Shown piece after piece: positions 12,962 to 27,462 of a stretch of DNA of 64,000 nucleotides. The DNA comes from Haemonchus contortus (taxonomy: Eukaryota > Nematoda > Chromadorea > Rhabditida > Trichostrongylidae): NCBI GenBank assembly GCA_000469685.2, contig LS997564.1:20635460-20699459 (forward strand), given 5' to 3'. How positions within the stretch are numbered: position 1 is the stretch's first letter; each line of letters opens with the position of its first letter. The position numbers were made by a program, and so were the translations under genes. The notes below the pieces were generated by a model. It made no database searches, had not been told where the DNA came from, and saw only the letters and a program-made list of their open reading frames with translations.

Positions 12962-13433
12962 TTAAAGGCACTGTTCACAAAAAAAATGGTTTCGGAGATC
13001 TGCACATGGTTTGAATTCGACGCCCCCTCTGATGCCACTTGTGCAGGAATGAGGTCGGAAAACGGTCTGGATAGGGCACAATAAGGGCAGGAACAGTGGG
13101 GGACGGAAGGCCTCCGCCCCTCGCTAGGCTGACTACGAGTTCTAATTGTCCTTCACCACATTCGCATTGGAGCGATGTGTCTGCTTGGGTGTGTTGTCTG
13201 CTATTGCAGACATTGCGTCGCCTTCGTGCACTCGCCCGAACACTCCCTTAACCGCCGTTCTTCCAATGTGAAACTCGTCCAACCCCCCCTCCCAGCTCTT
13301 TTTTGACCCTTTCTATTTCTTTTTGTTCATCGTTTTTTGCGCTTTTTTCGTTGTTATCGCTTTATTCTAGAGAAGCTCTATGAATTCCCGTCAAAAAAGG
13401 GTACCCTAAATTTATCGTGAACGGTGCCTTTAA
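12962..13433 (+). mobile_element. Non-autonomous TIR element, reference copy
   Basis: The sequence begins TTAAAGGCACTGTTCAC and ends GTGAACGGTGCCTTTAA, so the termini are inverted repeats of about 17 bp. The interior is about 440 bp with no long frame. A second, closely matching full-length copy lies in opposite orientation at 46510-47024, sharing stretches such as the 'cgacgccccctctgat' block and the 'gggtaccc' block near the end. That pair defines both boundaries. Confidence 0.78.
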
Positions 13434-14240
13434 GTATTCTACGTCTTACACGGCTCACCATCCTAACGGCTCTACACAGTCGTTTCCTGATCAGATAGAA
13501 ACTTAGTAATCGCTTACCATGGCAATCAAGCTCTGGTTGGGATCGGTCTGCCCATCATTTTACTGATCTTCGCAGTATCATCGTCGTCCTGAACTTACGA
13601 ATGTTAGCATTTGACGAGAAGTATCAGTTGAATTTCCAGATAAAGAGTTTCTCCCAAGTTAAGAGTTTTGGAGCTTGGTAATCAGGAAAAGTAGCGATCG
13701 GCTTTTCCTCTTGCAGAATTTTCGCTGAGCTTAGCAAATGAAGATTGTGCTTTTCGAAAGCTACTTTTTTCACTTAAATATTGCCTGCGTTGGATCTTTC
13801 AGTAAATCCTCATAGGAAGGATACCAAAAGTAGATCAAAAAACTTCACAGATTCACGTTTTGCTGTTGTAGAATAACAAAGTTGCCATGATTCTTGAAAT
13901 ATTCTTCATGTTCCACTTATCTCATTTTTTATAGCTTTTTTCTCAGTGGTAGACCTCCAATGACATTGCCCAGAAGAGAGGGTGGATTCAGGGGATGGAC
14001 ATCCTGCCTCTGCTGTGCTGGGTCGATTTTACGTGCCGTCTCCTCGCAGGCGCACCCGCACTCATTTATGAATGAATGGAGAGCTTGCGGGTGCGGTCGG
14101 TTTACTGCGCATCAGCTCAGCCAAAACTAGCACTCGAGCGACTAGGAATTGCAGAAAAGCGATTCGGGTTCGTCTCTAACAAATAGACCTCTTGTTAACC
14201 ATTGGACACTCTGGCTAATCACCAAGAGTCTATCCAACCT
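13434..14240. other. Non-coding DNA with a perfect 10-bp hairpin
   Basis: No gene is supported. Bases 14051-14060 (CGCACCCGCA) and 14086-14095 (TGCGGGTGCG) form a perfect 10-bp stem around a 25-nt AT-rich loop. It lies shortly upstream of the decayed RTE element and could belong to that element's 5' region. Confidence 0.4.
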
Positions 14241-14589
14241 CCGCGTCGAAGATGGCAAGTTGTGAGTACGGATATAACGAAAATCGTACTATAAACGAGC
14301 TTCATTCCGATGAACCTGACGATCCCAATTTGGGATCATTGTGTAAGACTGCTTCGGAGAGTCTACTAATATGTCAAGGCCACAGCAGGAGAGGAGAACG
14401 ATACGTTAAGGGAGGACTGAGATGGCGATCTGCACTTTTTCTTCTAATTGCTTCGGAAGCGTGTATCGAAGATCTGGCGACGCAAGTCAAGAGGACCAAG
14501 TACTACTTCCGAGACTGAGCTGACCAGAAAGCATCGCCCGTTTTAGAAACTGGAGCAAACTGTTCCTTAAACATGCACCGGAGGTGTAA

Positions 14590-16260
14590 GTGTCTTCGAC
14601 ACTACGCACTTGGCCATGAACATCGGTTCGTACGGAACGTTGACGGCACAAATTGAATTGAGTAGATGTGGCTCAACCCCATTTCTAACATCTTCGTTGT
14701 CTGCGCCCGCATATCAGGCTATGGATAAGGGGATTGCACATTCTTTGGGGTCATCGTCGGTGATTTCAAAGTCAATATCGGTCCCTGACGAACAGCTGAA
14801 GAGTTTCACATTGGGACTCGCGTAACGGAATGGAATGAGCAGGACGAATGACTGCGTGTATCATGTCAACGCATACTGTTCATGGGTTGCTTCGAAAATC
14901 TGACACGGACCATTGTTTCCTTAGATTTTAAGAGAGCTGCGCGCTCCTGCGCGTTTTTTGCAAGAATCCGTTATTTACAACATTGATGAGGATCATAACC
15001 GGTTCGTCCAATGCCTTCTCAAATAGTGGTAGGAAAGCAAACATTATACAAGCTGCCAAATACCCTTCTTCGAAGGCTCTCAAGCTATTACATAGGCCTG
15101 CGTGAAATCGCGCACGCTACAGGCAAATTTCAGCCAGCGTCCGACGAAGCCATCAGGAGGAGTGATGAAGGAAGACATGTAAGAGTAGTAGCTCTGGTCA
15201 AAGTCGCCAAGACAGCGAAGAGCGCAATCCGCCGGGAGTGCAAAGAAGCTTCTCCAATTACAGGACCAAGATGACTTTGGTTCTCGTCCTGACGGAAGAG
15301 TTGCCGCATCTTGAAGGGTAACTGAGAAATTCATCTACAACTTTTACCCGGATCTCTTCGACAGCCGTGTCTTTGGGCCATCTTAGACGAGACGGATATG
15401 TCGTCATCGTCAGAACGCTGATTAGGCTCTTCACACACTATCTGTCGGGAAGCAAACGTCGTGAAAAACTAGCAAGACTGTGTTGCTTTGAAAGAAGGGA
15501 GATCCGACGATATTGGCAGCTGTACGCTTGTAGTCTGTAACCTAGAAACTTTTCACATTAGTCATCTCTAACATGCTTGGCAGAATATTAGATGAAAGAT
15601 AGCTATAAAAGCAAGCGGCTTTGGAGAGGGTCCAGTACAGTCGATTACATACACGGATTCGTTGAAGTATCGCGAAAATACAGGATGTCGTTGTGCTTGA
15701 CGTCCATCAATTTGAATATAGCTTTTGATACCGTCGAAAAAAGCGGTACTTGCAGTTCTCGATAACCACGCTGTTCCTATTTAATATAAAAAGGATGCTT
15801 CTCGAGATCCCTCCAGGTGATCTCCAGATCCCTTTTGTTGCCAATTTTGCTTCTTTACCATGGGTTTATCACTAACACAAAGTTCCGCTACTTCAATGAT
15901 GCAAGAGTTATCTTTACGTGCATGCCACTACGCCCTCGAAGCTGTGTTTGGGCAGATGTACAATGAACTGCAGAAATGACAGCCTCTTCGCTTGTGTCTC
16001 CTTGTCCATCAGCCTGTCTTCACGGTGGGACTCGTACTTCACGCACCAAGTTACACAGAGCAAGTTCTAGTGGAATGCTTCAAAATTATAGCGTTCTAGA
16101 CTAAGGACAAGGACTCGCGCGGGAAATATCCTGTCTACCGAAGGGGAGGCGTTCTGTCGTCCAGCCACATGCTTTCGTTGCTTCCATCATATGTCGGCTT
16201 GGATTGCCCGAAGTCTCTGGTCAATGTTTTCTAATGCTCGATGGGTTTTGTGTCAATGCA
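14590..16260 (+). pseudogene. Decayed RTE-type LINE (endonuclease and reverse transcriptase fragments)
   Basis: Translated in shifting frames, the segment matches the nematode RTE polyprotein from memory of the family. Around 14655-14850 there is an endonuclease-like stretch: RCGSTPFLT, then a VGDFKVNIGP-type core and TEWNEQ. Around 15630-15780 there is the start of the reverse transcriptase: STVDYIHGFVEVSRKYRM, then SINLNIAFDTVEK (the usual D-x-x-x-A-F-D core, here with an Asn for Lys). At least several frameshifts and stops break it, and the YxDD-containing part is not recognisable. It is a non-functional relic. Confidence 0.72.
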
Positions 16261-16552
16261 TTCATTATTCTTCCTCATTAATGTTTGTACAAAACTATAA
16301 CTAACACTTCAACGGTACGTCTGCATGTCCACACGGCCAACAGTGGGTCGCCTCAGCTCTGATTCAGAGTGGCCACCGCCACGGTGTGGAAGACTCAGCG
16401 CGGACCCCTGGATAGCGCAACGGTAGTGCGGTAGTGCGCCATACGCCATACACGATGAGCGAAATTATTTCATGAAATTATGCACCTAACCACCTGAATT
16501 GTAACAAATGCTACCGCAGTAAGTGCCAGAGAAGTCGTTGAGTGCTGTCGGT

Positions 16553-16768
16553 CACCGACTGTTGCGAATGCGACCTCTTTTTTGTTTATTTGTTGTTTAT
16601 TTTTACTTCTCGTTTCTAATTCTGTTGTTTAGTTTATGATCGGGCCTATTCGACTATAGACGTGATCTACGCAATGATCTCGCGGGCACGAGGCAGCTAT
16701 AAAAGGGCAAGCCTCAGTACAACCGATCGATTTCGCCACAATCGTCTCCAGTACCGGCTGGACCCACG
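16553..16768 (+). repeat. Direct repeat A (left) of Gag retroelement, with TATA box
   Basis: About 215 bp repeated in the same orientation at 17936-18148. The shared core runs from TGTTGCGAATGCGA through 'ttgtttagtttatgatcggg' to 'ccggctggac'. It contains a good TATA box (TATAAAAG, 16698-16705). It begins with TG as LTRs do, but similarity stops at 'ctggac' without an obvious CA end. Confidence 0.7.
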
Positions 16769-17900
16769 CGATAAGGAAGGAGGTCCCAAGTATTTGAGCC
16801 ATATGATAATCGAATCTAACCCTACCAGCGAGAGACTAGGAGGAGACCTAACAGCTGTTCTCAACGAGATAAAAGATCGGGGGGAAGTCACATCGTCGCT
16901 GCGAAACGATTGGTTCCGCTTGCTTTGCAGTACCACGCTTCGCGAGATGGGAATAGTTGAAAGGCTTCAGCTCCTGAATCAGTATTTACTTACGGCTAGC
17001 CTCACCAAAGAACGACTCCTACGTCTTGGCACTCGCTATGTTCTGACGGACCAATACGGGAGCAATGCCCGGAACGATCAGGAGCTAGCAGCCAGAAGAG
17101 AAGAGTGGCTATGCGTTGAAGATGTCCAAATTGATGTCAAGTGAGTGCGACGTTTGGGAACCACCATCAAAGAAATCACTGAGTACATGGTGACGGCCGA
17201 AAGGGAACTCAAGTCGAACAGAAGAGAATTGGAGGCAGCAGAGGTCCGAAGAGCGTGCAAGCCATGCAAGATTAGTTGAAGTGTTAAAAATGTTGCCCAA
17301 CAAAAGGCGGCTCGACTCGACAAGCTCCAGCCCCCGCAAGAGACCGACGATCAACATTTCGATCGTCTACTTCGAGAGTCGAGTGGTGATCAGACAGAGG
17401 AGCATCCGGAGAAGCCGAAAAGGAAGAGAGTGTTACCCGAAAGTGAACCCACTGCGGACCAACCTTGCAGCTCGAAAACCAGCGCAAGGAAATCCAAGTC
17501 GCCCACTGATCAGAGAGCGGCAGAAGGATTGGAAACTATCCGTGGAGAAATAAGGATGATGGACAAGCACCCACACAGGCTGATAGTCGGATATTCCAAA
17601 AGCATCGACCCCAGGACCGACTGTTCCTTCTGTGGAGTCGTGGGTGCCCATTTTCAGATTCTTGCCCACACGTCGTTAATGGAAACCAGCGGTTACAAGT
17701 TGCCATATCTTGTGGTAGATGTTACAAGAGTATGAAGTTCTGCAACGGAACGTGCGCAAAAAAGGAGAAGAAAAAGGATGTTTTTATTGTAATTCGAGGA
17801 TGTCATCCCTCCGTATGCGCACCACCGCGCACTGTACCCGGCGCCAGACTTGAGAGAAGAACTATAGCTCAGATTAGTTAAGAAAGTTGAGGAGTTAACT
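16662..17900 (+). pseudogene. Gag-like retrotransposon ORF, broken
   Basis: The first open stretch (16662-17141, 160 residues) is helical and charged. A frameshift near 17141 is needed to continue into a coiled-coil stretch (ITEYMVTAERELKSNRRELE), and a stop near 17276 interrupts it. The rest is basic (PEKPKRKRVLPES) and leads into Cys/His-rich zinc-knuckle-like parts: CSFCGVVGAHF near 17619-17660, then CGRCYKSMKFCNGTC, then CHPSVC. This order (helical capsid-like part, coiled coil, basic linker, zinc-binding tail) matches nematode retrotransposon Gag proteins. No protease, reverse transcriptase or integrase follows; the right direct repeat begins at once. Confidence 0.6.
16698..16705 (+). 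promoter_or_regulatory. TATA box in left direct repeat
   Basis: TATAAAAG lies within the repeat and is conserved in the right copy (18078-18085), so it is the likely RNA polymerase II promoter of the retroelement. Confidence 0.5.
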
Positions 17901-17935
17901 GAATCGGAAAGAACGCGCACTTTTCTCAGTAGGTG

Positions 17936-18148
17936 GGACTGTCGCGAATGCGATTTGTTTTTTGTTCATTTGTTGTTTACTTTTACATCTCGTTTCTAAC
18001 TCTGTTGTTTAGTTTATGATCGGGTCTATCCGATTATAGACGTGATCTACGCAATGATCTGGCAGGCTCGAGGCAGTTATAAAAGGGCAAGTCACAGTAC
18101 GACCGATCGATTTCGTCACAATCGTCTCCAGGACCGGCTGGACTCCAG
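17936..18148 (+). repeat. Direct repeat A (right) of Gag retroelement
   Basis: Same sequence as 16553-16768 with scattered substitutions, including its TATA box at 18078-18085. Unlike the left copy it continues into a different AT-rich stretch (18149-18480) with several TTCAAGT repeats, so the two repeats do not share a right boundary. Confidence 0.68.
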
Positions 18149-20122
18149 CCCCGATCTCATCACTTATTCGGTTCAAGTAAATATTCAAGTTATCCTGTAC
18201 CTTCATTATTTCAAGTGAATACCTCTCTCAAATTCTACTCCTGGAGAGTTCAAGTTGAGTTACGTCAAGTCGGAATTCGTTCGGGATCAAGTAAGCAAGT
18301 ACCCGCGTGGCTGGACATATCCATAAGGCGAGCTTAACCCTTACGAATCTAGATACCGACCGACTTACCACCGTTCGATCTCCATACATAGTTGCACGTA
18401 GGTTCAGCTTGAAAGAAGGGGTTTTCTCAAAATATAAGGGCTTTACCTCGTAAAGGGTTAGCCAGAAAAAAAGCATTCTCTCAACACGTAAGATCCTTGT
18501 CCACCGTAATGACCTTCTTCAGATTATGTTGCCCTACGCGAGCTCAAACGGCCGTAAAAAAGAAGGCGACTTCAGCAAAGCCCAGGTTCTGTGTTATCTT
18601 TTCGCCTCATCCACCAGCCTCCATTCTGCAGGTACCAACAACATCAACTGGACAATATCTGAGGATGATATTTCCGCGTCAGGGCACTCGTGGCAACTCA
18701 GGGAGAGTTTATTGGCGAGCGACTTATAAGAACATGATATGAGTGTGATGAATCAATAAAAGGGAAAACAACATTGTTGTCTAAGAAAAACAAACATTCT
18801 CACATGGAGAGTCTAATGACCTATAAACCTTAGTTGCTGTATCATATCCTGGAGTTTACTAGCGCTGAGGGTCAGATCGCCACTTCCGATTACCTTCCTG
18901 ATTCTAAGCGAATTCCAAATGCTTGCACCGCTCCACGTTATTGGCTCAAAGGCTCCTCGTCTCAATGTTTACGCAAAATATAAAGGCATCATACCTCGTC
19001 ATAATCAAATCCTTGATTTTGAGCCTTGTGAGATTTCCCCATACCACCCTAAACTTCGAGCAATGAAATCTCGATGGAACTTGCATTTAATACTAGTGAA
19101 TGAGCAAACATGACTGGGACTTCATTTATTGTACTAATCAGTCTGAAAATTAAAAGGAATGGGTACGAAGCAGAGTTAGCGTAACAATACATTACGTCGT
19201 TCGCTTCGCAATAGGTAGTCTAACGCAGCGCTTCTTGAATTTAACAGTTCCAAGATCAAATGAAGAGGATCGCATACCGCAGCATCTTCCTGCGCCTCTT
19301 TCGCTTCCAGAATAATAGCGTCCTTCAAATAGCGGTTATCAATTTCTAGAGCTTCTCGTAAAGAGAGGTGCGCGGCACAGTTGAGAGCACGTAGTTCACA
19401 GTTCAATTCATATAGACGAAAGGCATCCCTGCAAGAATCGCCTCTTATTCCCATCTTGCTAGATGAGTTGAGAAATGCACTTCAGCTGATAGAACTGGAG
19501 CAAAGAAAGAAATGCGTAGATTATCAACAAAAGTGCATTCCATATATTTGTCCACCACCAACACCGTACCCTTACCACCCATGTCCTTTTTAAATGAAAA
19601 TAATCAGCCGCATCGTGCGGCTTTCCCAGGACTCCCCTCCTTTCTATTAAAGAGTCTGGACGACGATTGACCCTATATTCCCCTTTACGACGCAGATACT
19701 TCTCCCGGACCACATAATTTTTGGAGGGGAATCCACTTAATTACTGCGCTGCAAATTCGACACGGAGCACATTCTCGTATTTTTTAAGCTCCCATTGGCC
19801 CCTATTCCCTTAGACCACCCCCAAAAAGTTTTGTCCTGCTCTTTATTGGATCTACTGGCACACCGACCTCTCTGAAGCTGAGCAACCAGGTACATAATCA
19901 ATCGGAGTCTGACCGGAAGTCTTTTGGTAACTGTGACTCCATCAAAAGTCCATCCTCATTCCGCTGACGTCAAAGAGGGGTCTGTGGCACTTGCCTTCGA
20001 AGCTCCCTGTTTGTATTTAGCAATCACTTTCCGTCTCCTACCATTAGTCCTCCTACTCTGCCGTCTGCATTTTTTCCAGATTCCAACGCACAGATCAAGA
20101 CAGGATTCAAGAATTTTCGGTC
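18149..20122. other. Anonymous DNA between retroelement and satellite
   Basis: No recognisable family. Bases 18149-18260 carry repeated TTCAAGT words and may be the rest of the retroelement. Short coding-like frames at 19176-19454 (minus) and 19463-19593 (plus) are the only suggestion of genes. Confidence 0.35.
19176..19454 (-). CDS. Possible small helical protein, 92 residues
   Basis: An ATG-initiated frame that I do not recognise. It is rich in Leu, Ala, Glu and Arg and predicted mainly alpha-helical (SLREALEIDNRYLKDAIILE), with five cysteines. It ends in TAA with no poly(A) signal that I can identify. Its composition looks more like a protein than chance sequence, but no splice context or homology supports it. 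It could be a Gag or host-gene fragment. Confidence 0.25.
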   Translation of the reverse strand: MGIRGDSCRDAFRLYELNCELRALNCAAHLSLREALEIDNRYLKDAIILEAKEAQEDAAVCDPLHLILELLNSRSAALDYLLRSERRNVLLR

Positions 20123-20156
20123 ACACACACACACACACAACACACACACCCACACA
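20123..20156 (+). repeat. (CA)n microsatellite at left edge of the CATA array
   Basis: Alternating CA dinucleotides with two interruptions, running directly into the CATA tetranucleotide array. The order suggests the array arose by mutation inside a CA tract and then expanded. Confidence 0.9.
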
Positions 20157-23100
20157 CATACATACATACATACATACATACATACATACATACATACATA
20201 CATACATACATACATACATACATACATACATACATACATACATACATACATACATACATACATACATACATACATACATACATACATACATACATACATA
20301 CATACATACATACATACATACATACATACATACATACATACATACATACATACATACATACATACATACATACATACATACATACATACATACATACATA
20401 CATACATACATACATACATACATACATACATACATACATACATACATACATACATACATACATACATACATACATACATACATACATACATACATACATA
20501 CATACATACATACATACATACATACATACATACATACATACATACATACATACATACATACATACATACATACATACATACATACATACATACATACATA
20601 CATACATACATACATACATACATACATACATACATACATACATACATACATACATACATACATACATACATACATACATACATACATACATACATACATA
20701 CATACATACATACATACATACATACATACATACATACATACATACATACATACATACATACATACATACATACATACATACATACATACATACATACATA
20801 CATACATACATACATACATACATACATACATACATACATACATACATACATACATACATACATACATACATACATACATACATACATACATACATACATA
20901 CATACATACATACATACATACATACATACATACATACATACATACATACATACATACATACATACATACATACATACATACATACATACATACATACATA
21001 CATACATACATACATACATACATACATACATACATACATACATACATACATACATACATACATACATACATACATACATACATACATACATACATACATA
21101 CATACATACATACATACATACATACATACATACATACATACATACATACATACATACATACATACATACATACATACATACATACATACATACATACATA
21201 CATACATACATACATACATACATACATACATACATACATACATACATACATACATACATACATACATACATACATACATACATACATACATACATACATA
21301 CATACATACATACATACATACATACATACATACATACATACATACATACATACATACATACATACATACATACATACATACATACATACATACATACATA
21401 CATACATACATACATACATACATACATACATACATACATACATACATACATACATACATACATACATACATACATACATACATACATACATACATACATA
21501 CATACATACATACATACATACATACATACATACATACATACATACATACATACATACATACATACATACATACATACATACATACATACATACATACATA
21601 CATACATACATACATACATACATACATACATACATACATACATACATACATACATACATACATACATACATACATACATACATACATACATACATACATA
21701 CATACATACATACATACATACATACATACATACATACATACATACATACATACATACATACATACATACATACATACATACATACATACATACATACATA
21801 CATACATACATACATACATACATACATACATACATACATACATACATACATACATACATACATACATACATACATACATACATACATACATACATACATA
21901 CATACATACATACATACATACATACATACATACATACATACATACATACATACATACATACATACATACATACATACATACATACATACATACATACATA
22001 CATACATACATACATACATACATACATACATACATACATACATACATACATACATACATACATACATACATACATACATACATACATACATACATACATA
22101 CATACATACATACATACATACATACATACATACATACATACATACATACATACATACATACATACATACATACATACATACATACATACATACATACATA
22201 CATACATACATACATACATACATACATACATACATACATACATACATACATACATACATACATACATACATACATACATACATACATACATACATACATA
22301 CATACATACATACATACATACATACATACATACATACATACATACATACATACATACATACATACATACATACATACATACATACATACATACATACATA
22401 CATACATACATACATACATACATACATACATACATACATACATACATACATACATACATACATACATACATACATACATACATACATACATACATACATA
22501 CATACATACATACATACATACATACATACATACATACATACATACATACATACATACATACATACATACATACATACATACATACATACATACATACATA
22601 CATACATACATACATACATACATACATACATACATACATACATACATACATACATACATACATACATACATACATACATACATACATACATACATACATA
22701 CATACATACATACATACATACATACATACATACATACATACATACATACATACATACATACATACATACATACATACATACATACATACATACATACATA
22801 CATACATACATACATACATACATACATACATACATACATACATACATACATACATACATACATACATACATACATACATACATACATACATACATACATA
22901 CATACATACATACATACATACATACATACATACATACATACATACATACATACATACATACATACATACATACATACATACATACATACATACATACATA
23001 CATACATACATACATACATACATACATACATACATACATACATACATACATACATACATACATACATACATACATACATACATACATACATACATACATA

Positions 23101-26100
23101 CATACATACATACATACATACATACATACATACATACATACATACATACATACATACATACATACATACATACATACATACATACATACATACATACATA
23201 CATACATACATACATACATACATACATACATACATACATACATACATACATACATACATACATACATACATACATACATACATACATACATACATACATA
23301 CATACATACATACATACATACATACATACATACATACATACATACATACATACATACATACATACATACATACATACATACATACATACATACATACATA
23401 CATACATACATACATACATACATACATACATACATACATACATACATACATACATACATACATACATACATACATACATACATACATACATACATACATA
23501 CATACATACATACATACATACATACATACATACATACATACATACATACATACATACATACATACATACATACATACATACATACATACATACATACATA
23601 CATACATACATACATACATACATACATACATACATACATACATACATACATACATACATACATACATACATACATACATACATACATACATACATACATA
23701 CATACATACATACATACATACATACATACATACATACATACATACATACATACATACATACATACATACATACATACATACATACATACATACATACATA
23801 CATACATACATACATACATACATACATACATACATACATACATACATACATACATACATACATACATACATACATACATACATACATACATACATACATA
23901 CATACATACATACATACATACATACATACATACATACATACATACATACATACATACATACATACATACATACATACATACATACATACATACATACATA
24001 CATACATACATACATACATACATACATACATACATACATACATACATACATACATACATACATACATACATACATACATACATACATACATACATACATA
24101 CATACATACATACATACATACATACATACATACATACATACATACATACATACATACATACATACATACATACATACATACATACATACATACATACATA
24201 CATACATACATACATACATACATACATACATACATACATACATACATACATACATACATACATACATACATACATACATACATACATACATACATACATA
24301 CATACATACATACATACATACATACATACATACATACATACATACATACATACATACATACATACATACATACATACATACATACATACATACATACATA
24401 CATACATACATACATACATACATACATACATACATACATACATACATACATACATACATACATACATACATACATACATACATACATACATACATACATA
24501 CATACATACATACATACATACATACATACATACATACATACATACATACATACATACATACATACATACATACATACATACATACATACATACATACATA
24601 CATACATACATACATACATACATACATACATACATACATACATACATACATACATACATACATACATACATACATACATACATACATACATACATACATA
24701 CATACATACATACATACATACATACATACATACATACATACATACATACATACATACATACATACATACATACATACATACATACATACATACATACATA
24801 CATACATACATACATACATACATACATACATACATACATACATACATACATACATACATACATACATACATACATACATACATACATACATACATACATA
24901 CATACATACATACATACATACATACATACATACATACATACATACATACATACATACATACATACATACATACATACATACATACATACATACATACATA
25001 CATACATACATACATACATACATACATACATACATACATACATACATACATACATACATACATACATACATACATACATACATACATACATACATACATA
25101 CATACATACATACATACATACATACATACATACATACATACATACATACATACATACATACATACATACATACATACATACATACATACATACATACATA
25201 CATACATACATACATACATACATACATACATACATACATACATACATACATACATACATACATACATACATACATACATACATACATACATACATACATA
25301 CATACATACATACATACATACATACATACATACATACATACATACATACATACATACATACATACATACATACATACATACATACATACATACATACATA
25401 CATACATACATACATACATACATACATACATACATACATACATACATACATACATACATACATACATACATACATACATACATACATACATACATACATA
25501 CATACATACATACATACATACATACATACATACATACATACATACATACATACATACATACATACATACATACATACATACATACATACATACATACATA
25601 CATACATACATACATACATACATACATACATACATACATACATACATACATACATACATACATACATACATACATACATACATACATACATACATACATA
25701 CATACATACATACATACATACATACATACATACATACATACATACATACATACATACATACATACATACATACATACATACATACATACATACATACATA
25801 CATACATACATACATACATACATACATACATACATACATACATACATACATACATACATACATACATACATACATACATACATACATACATACATACATA
25901 CATACATACATACATACATACATACATACATACATACATACATACATACATACATACATACATACATACATACATACATACATACATACATACATACATA
26001 CATACATACATACATACATACATACATACATACATACATACATACATACATACATACATACATACATACATACATACATACATACATACATACATACATA

Positions 26101-26258
26101 CATACATACATACATACATACATACATACATACATACATACATACATACATACATACATACATACATACATACATACATACATACATACATACATACATA
26201 CATACATACATACATACATACATACATACATACATACATACATACATACATACATACA
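20157..26258 (+). repeat. 6.1-kb perfect (CATA)n satellite
   Basis: About 1,525 uninterrupted CATA units in 6,102 bases; every full 60-base row from 20161 to 26220 is identical, and I saw no variant unit. The unit strictly alternates pyrimidine and purine. Because 4 and 3 are coprime and no phase contains a stop, all six frames stay open: HTYI repeats on the plus strand, YVCM repeats on the minus. These frames are not genes. The right edge decays into CAAATACAATTATA. Confidence 0.98.
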
Positions 26259-27275
26259 AATACAATTATAAATTGTTATAGCTCGGTGTGCTGATTTGTT
26301 TTTTCCAAGATTACTACAAATATAATGGTAAAGAAAGCCAGTCATCAGTTAAGTAGTAACAGGGTGGAGCGAGCTCGAATGCGGATAGTGTGAGGTTACT
26401 GATAGCGCTCATATACTACGAATCACAATATAAATGTCCGTTTATCTAATATAATTCCAATCAATCGAATCAACCACGATTCGGTGGTGATTTATCAGAC
26501 AATCACTACTTAGCCGGGTTATCAATGATCACTTTCAGGCTGCTCTTGAGCACTATGATATCATTCGATACAAATAACAATCTTCTGCCGTCCATTCAGC
26601 ACCAAAGGCTGTGAATTGGAAGCATAATTAGTAGGAATCATGGTTCAGGTTCAGATTCATACGTAGTACGGGACATCATTTGGGGAGCACTGGTTGTACT
26701 GATATCACAACCGGCAAGTTTAGTTTACGAGCTCGATCTCATGTTATAAAAATCGAAAGTAGGGGTTTCATAAGATCTAATATCTTGTTGTGGGTCATTT
26801 ACCCATCAAAACAAGAACGGCTCCCTCATCAAAATCACTCACTCAACTATCAGAAACAGACAAATGAAGGCGATGGTGGCGTCGAGAACCCATATGATAT
26901 TTGCCGAAAAGTGTCGATTTAGATGCATGTCAGATATACTTAACAGAGACCGATGAACCTCTACTGCTTCTGAAAAGGAGAGCATTATGTAAGCTCGATT
27001 TGCTAGCTTATGTGACCTCTCCGGTGAGCATTTGATTCCTTGCAAATGGGCGAAAGCCCAGGCACTTTGCAGCATGTCATTTCGTTGTCTCTGTTGGTAT
27101 TCTTGACAGTGATGATAAGGCCGAGAAACGTTGAACCGTTCCTACCAGATCTGTTCGATCATTCCGGGGCTGGTTGTATGCGATTCACAAATTTATAATT
27201 CACTAACTACGGATAAAATGGTTATAAACATGATGTCGTTGAATAATTATAGCTTTTGTGTAGTAGTGTATAGCG
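26259..27275. other. Anonymous intergenic DNA
   Basis: AT-rich single-copy-looking DNA. Only short frames without splice or family support; I see no feature. Confidence 0.4.
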
Positions 27276-27462
27276 ATGAGTGGCCGAGATGGTATAGTGG
27301 CAAGTGGCGTACTATCTCACATGCATGATCACGGGTTTGAACCCCTATTCGATATCCGCCTAGGTCACTCAACCCTCGTATACATCCGAGGTAGGCTAAT
27401 TGGTACCAGACACGTCTGGGAGGATAAATGCACTGACTTGTACATCAGGTCATTCTAAGGGA
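27276..27462 (+). mobile_element. tRNA-derived SINE, copy 2
   Basis: A-box-like 'tggtatagtggcaagtgg' and B-box GGGTTTGAACCCC, followed by the same body as copy 1 (tatccgcctagg, ggctaattggtaccagac, cgtctgggaggataa, cactgacttgtacatc). It is shorter than copy 1, stopping just after 'gtacatc'. Confidence 0.7.

Noticed and set aside
19924..26271. Open frames of over 2,000 codons on both strands (HTYI and YVCM repeats).
   Set aside because: They are by-products of a stop-free tetranucleotide repeat; all six frames are open across the array and the encoded repeats are just its translation.
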